Under the pieces are notes generated by a model, which saw only the letters and a program-made list of their open reading frames with translations, was not told the origin of the DNA and searched no databases. A program made the position numbers and the translations under genes. From Piscinibacter sp047600445 (lineage in GTDB: Bacteria > Pseudomonadota > Gammaproteobacteria > Burkholderiales > Burkholderiaceae_C), in NCBI RefSeq assembly GCF_047600445.1, contig NZ_JASGKT010000002.1, positions 2,480,001 through 2,544,000 of the forward strand: a stretch of 64,000 nucleotides of DNA, given 5' to 3'. Within the stretch, counting starts at the first letter, position 1, and every line of letters starts with the position of its first letter. Shown in pieces: positions 63,584 to 64,000 of the stretch.

Positions 63584-64000
63584 ATGTCGTACAAGCGTAG
63601 CGACTTCGTGCCGTTCTCGGCCGACTCCGGGCGTGTGGGAGCCAATCTGGAGGCGGCCTACGAGCAATGGCTGGACGCACAGCAGCAGCTCGCCACGCTG
63701 CCGGTTTCGATGTACTGGCAACGCAAGGCCAGCGGCGACTACCTCGCCGTCAAGCAGCGCTCGTCGGACCCGGGCACCACGCTGGGCCCGCGTTCCGACG
63801 CCACCGAAGCCCGCTTCGCCGAATTCACGCAGCGCAAGGCCGAACTCAAGCAGCGCATCGCCGACGCCGACGCCCTCATCGGCGACCGCGCGGCCCAGTA
63901 CCGGGCGCTGCGGCTGCCGCCCATCCCCGACCGGCAGGCCGAGATCCTGCGCGCCCTCGATGTCGCCGAGTTGCTGCGCAACGACCTGCTGGTGGTCGGC
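63584..64000 (+). CDS. N-terminus of GSU2403-like nucleotidyltransferase-fold protein (partial)
   Basis: 139 codons from ATG 63584, open at the window end. MSYKRSDFVPFSADSGRVG, SMYWQRKASGDYLAVKQRSS, ARFAEFTQRKAELKQRIADAD and LRLPPIPDRQAEILRALDVAELLRNDLLVVG match the start of GSU2403-family proteins, which carry a nucleotidyltransferase fold of unknown substrate (related to toxin/antitoxin-type transferases). The remaining C-terminal catalytic region lies beyond the window. It has its own A/T-rich repeat-containing promoter. Confidence 0.7.
   Translation, partial: MSYKRSDFVPFSADSGRVGANLEAAYEQWLDAQQQLATLPVSMYWQRKASGDYLAVKQRSSDPGTTLGPRSDATEARFAEFTQRKAELKQRIADADALIGDRAAQYRALRLPPIPDRQAEILRALDVAELLRNDLLVVG

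Overview
The window looks like a chromosomal segment of a motile, aerobic, high-GC betaproteobacterium of the order Burkholderiales, nearest in style to the Rubrivivax/Leptothrix/Methylibium group. The evidence is roughly 70% GC coding sequence with strong G/C third positions, a beta-type flagellar flgBCDEFGHIJKL operon with divergent flgAMN, DUF3460 and DUF1841 genes, and two families of short intergenic repeats common in this group. No rRNA, tRNA, CRISPR array, insertion sequence or phage was seen.

Layout. 1-6.1 kb: the tail of an unidentified gene, an intergenic inverted repeat, then a minus-strand cyclic-di-GMP signalling block (diguanylate cyclase, REC-PAS-GGDEF-EAL response regulator, Hpt protein) and an EAL-like/HDOD protein directly behind flgL. 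6.1-18.2 kb: the flagellar rod, hook and ring operon flgB-flgL (minus) and divergent flgA, flgM, flgN (plus). flgM has a textbook FliA (sigma-28) promoter and flgN ends in a strong terminator. 18.2-20.5 kb: an accessory patch with lower GC. It holds a YdeI-like, a VOC and a RidA-family gene separated by two integron-type attC sites (a CALIN-like array with no integrase in view), then an orphan PIN toxin. 20.5-36.5 kb: mixed core genes (dinB under a LexA box, an FMN-dependent hydroxy-acid dehydrogenase, ypfJ-type protease, dcd, DUF962, mrp, a lipoprotein, metG, a SulP transporter, a CYTH-CHAD protein, scpA). 36.5-40.2 kb: a hybrid histidine kinase with its LuxR-type regulator, a MaoC hydratase and a ParA-like ATPase.

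40.3-43.5 kb: a compact zinc-uptake operon, fur/zur-type regulator - tiny His-rich membrane protein - znuC - znuB - znuA, headed by a perfect 8-4-8 inverted repeat that looks like its operator. 43.5-48.7 kb: a TauE/SafE permease, DUF1841, a membrane GGDEF-EAL protein and a NarL-type two-component pair. 48.8-55.5 kb: a chemotaxis operon consisting of a short CheZ-like protein, cheY, cheA, two chemoreceptors whose signalling domains are almost identical in DNA sequence, and cheW. 55.5-64 kb: an FtsX-like permease, a LigB/YgiD dioxygenase, a fluoride riboswitch controlling crcB-DUF190, a BMP-family binding protein, a putatively Fur-controlled small protein, and an adenosine deaminase-Rieske oxygenase pair. 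The window ends inside a GSU2403-like nucleotidyltransferase-fold gene.

The strongest leads are the attC cassette pair, the His-rich microprotein in the zinc operon, the intergenic repeat that now encodes the start of the FlgH lipoprotein signal peptide, the 782-bp near-identical chemoreceptor blocks, the minimal CheZ-like protein, and two leaders (flgK, sulP) in which a hairpin covers the ribosome binding site.
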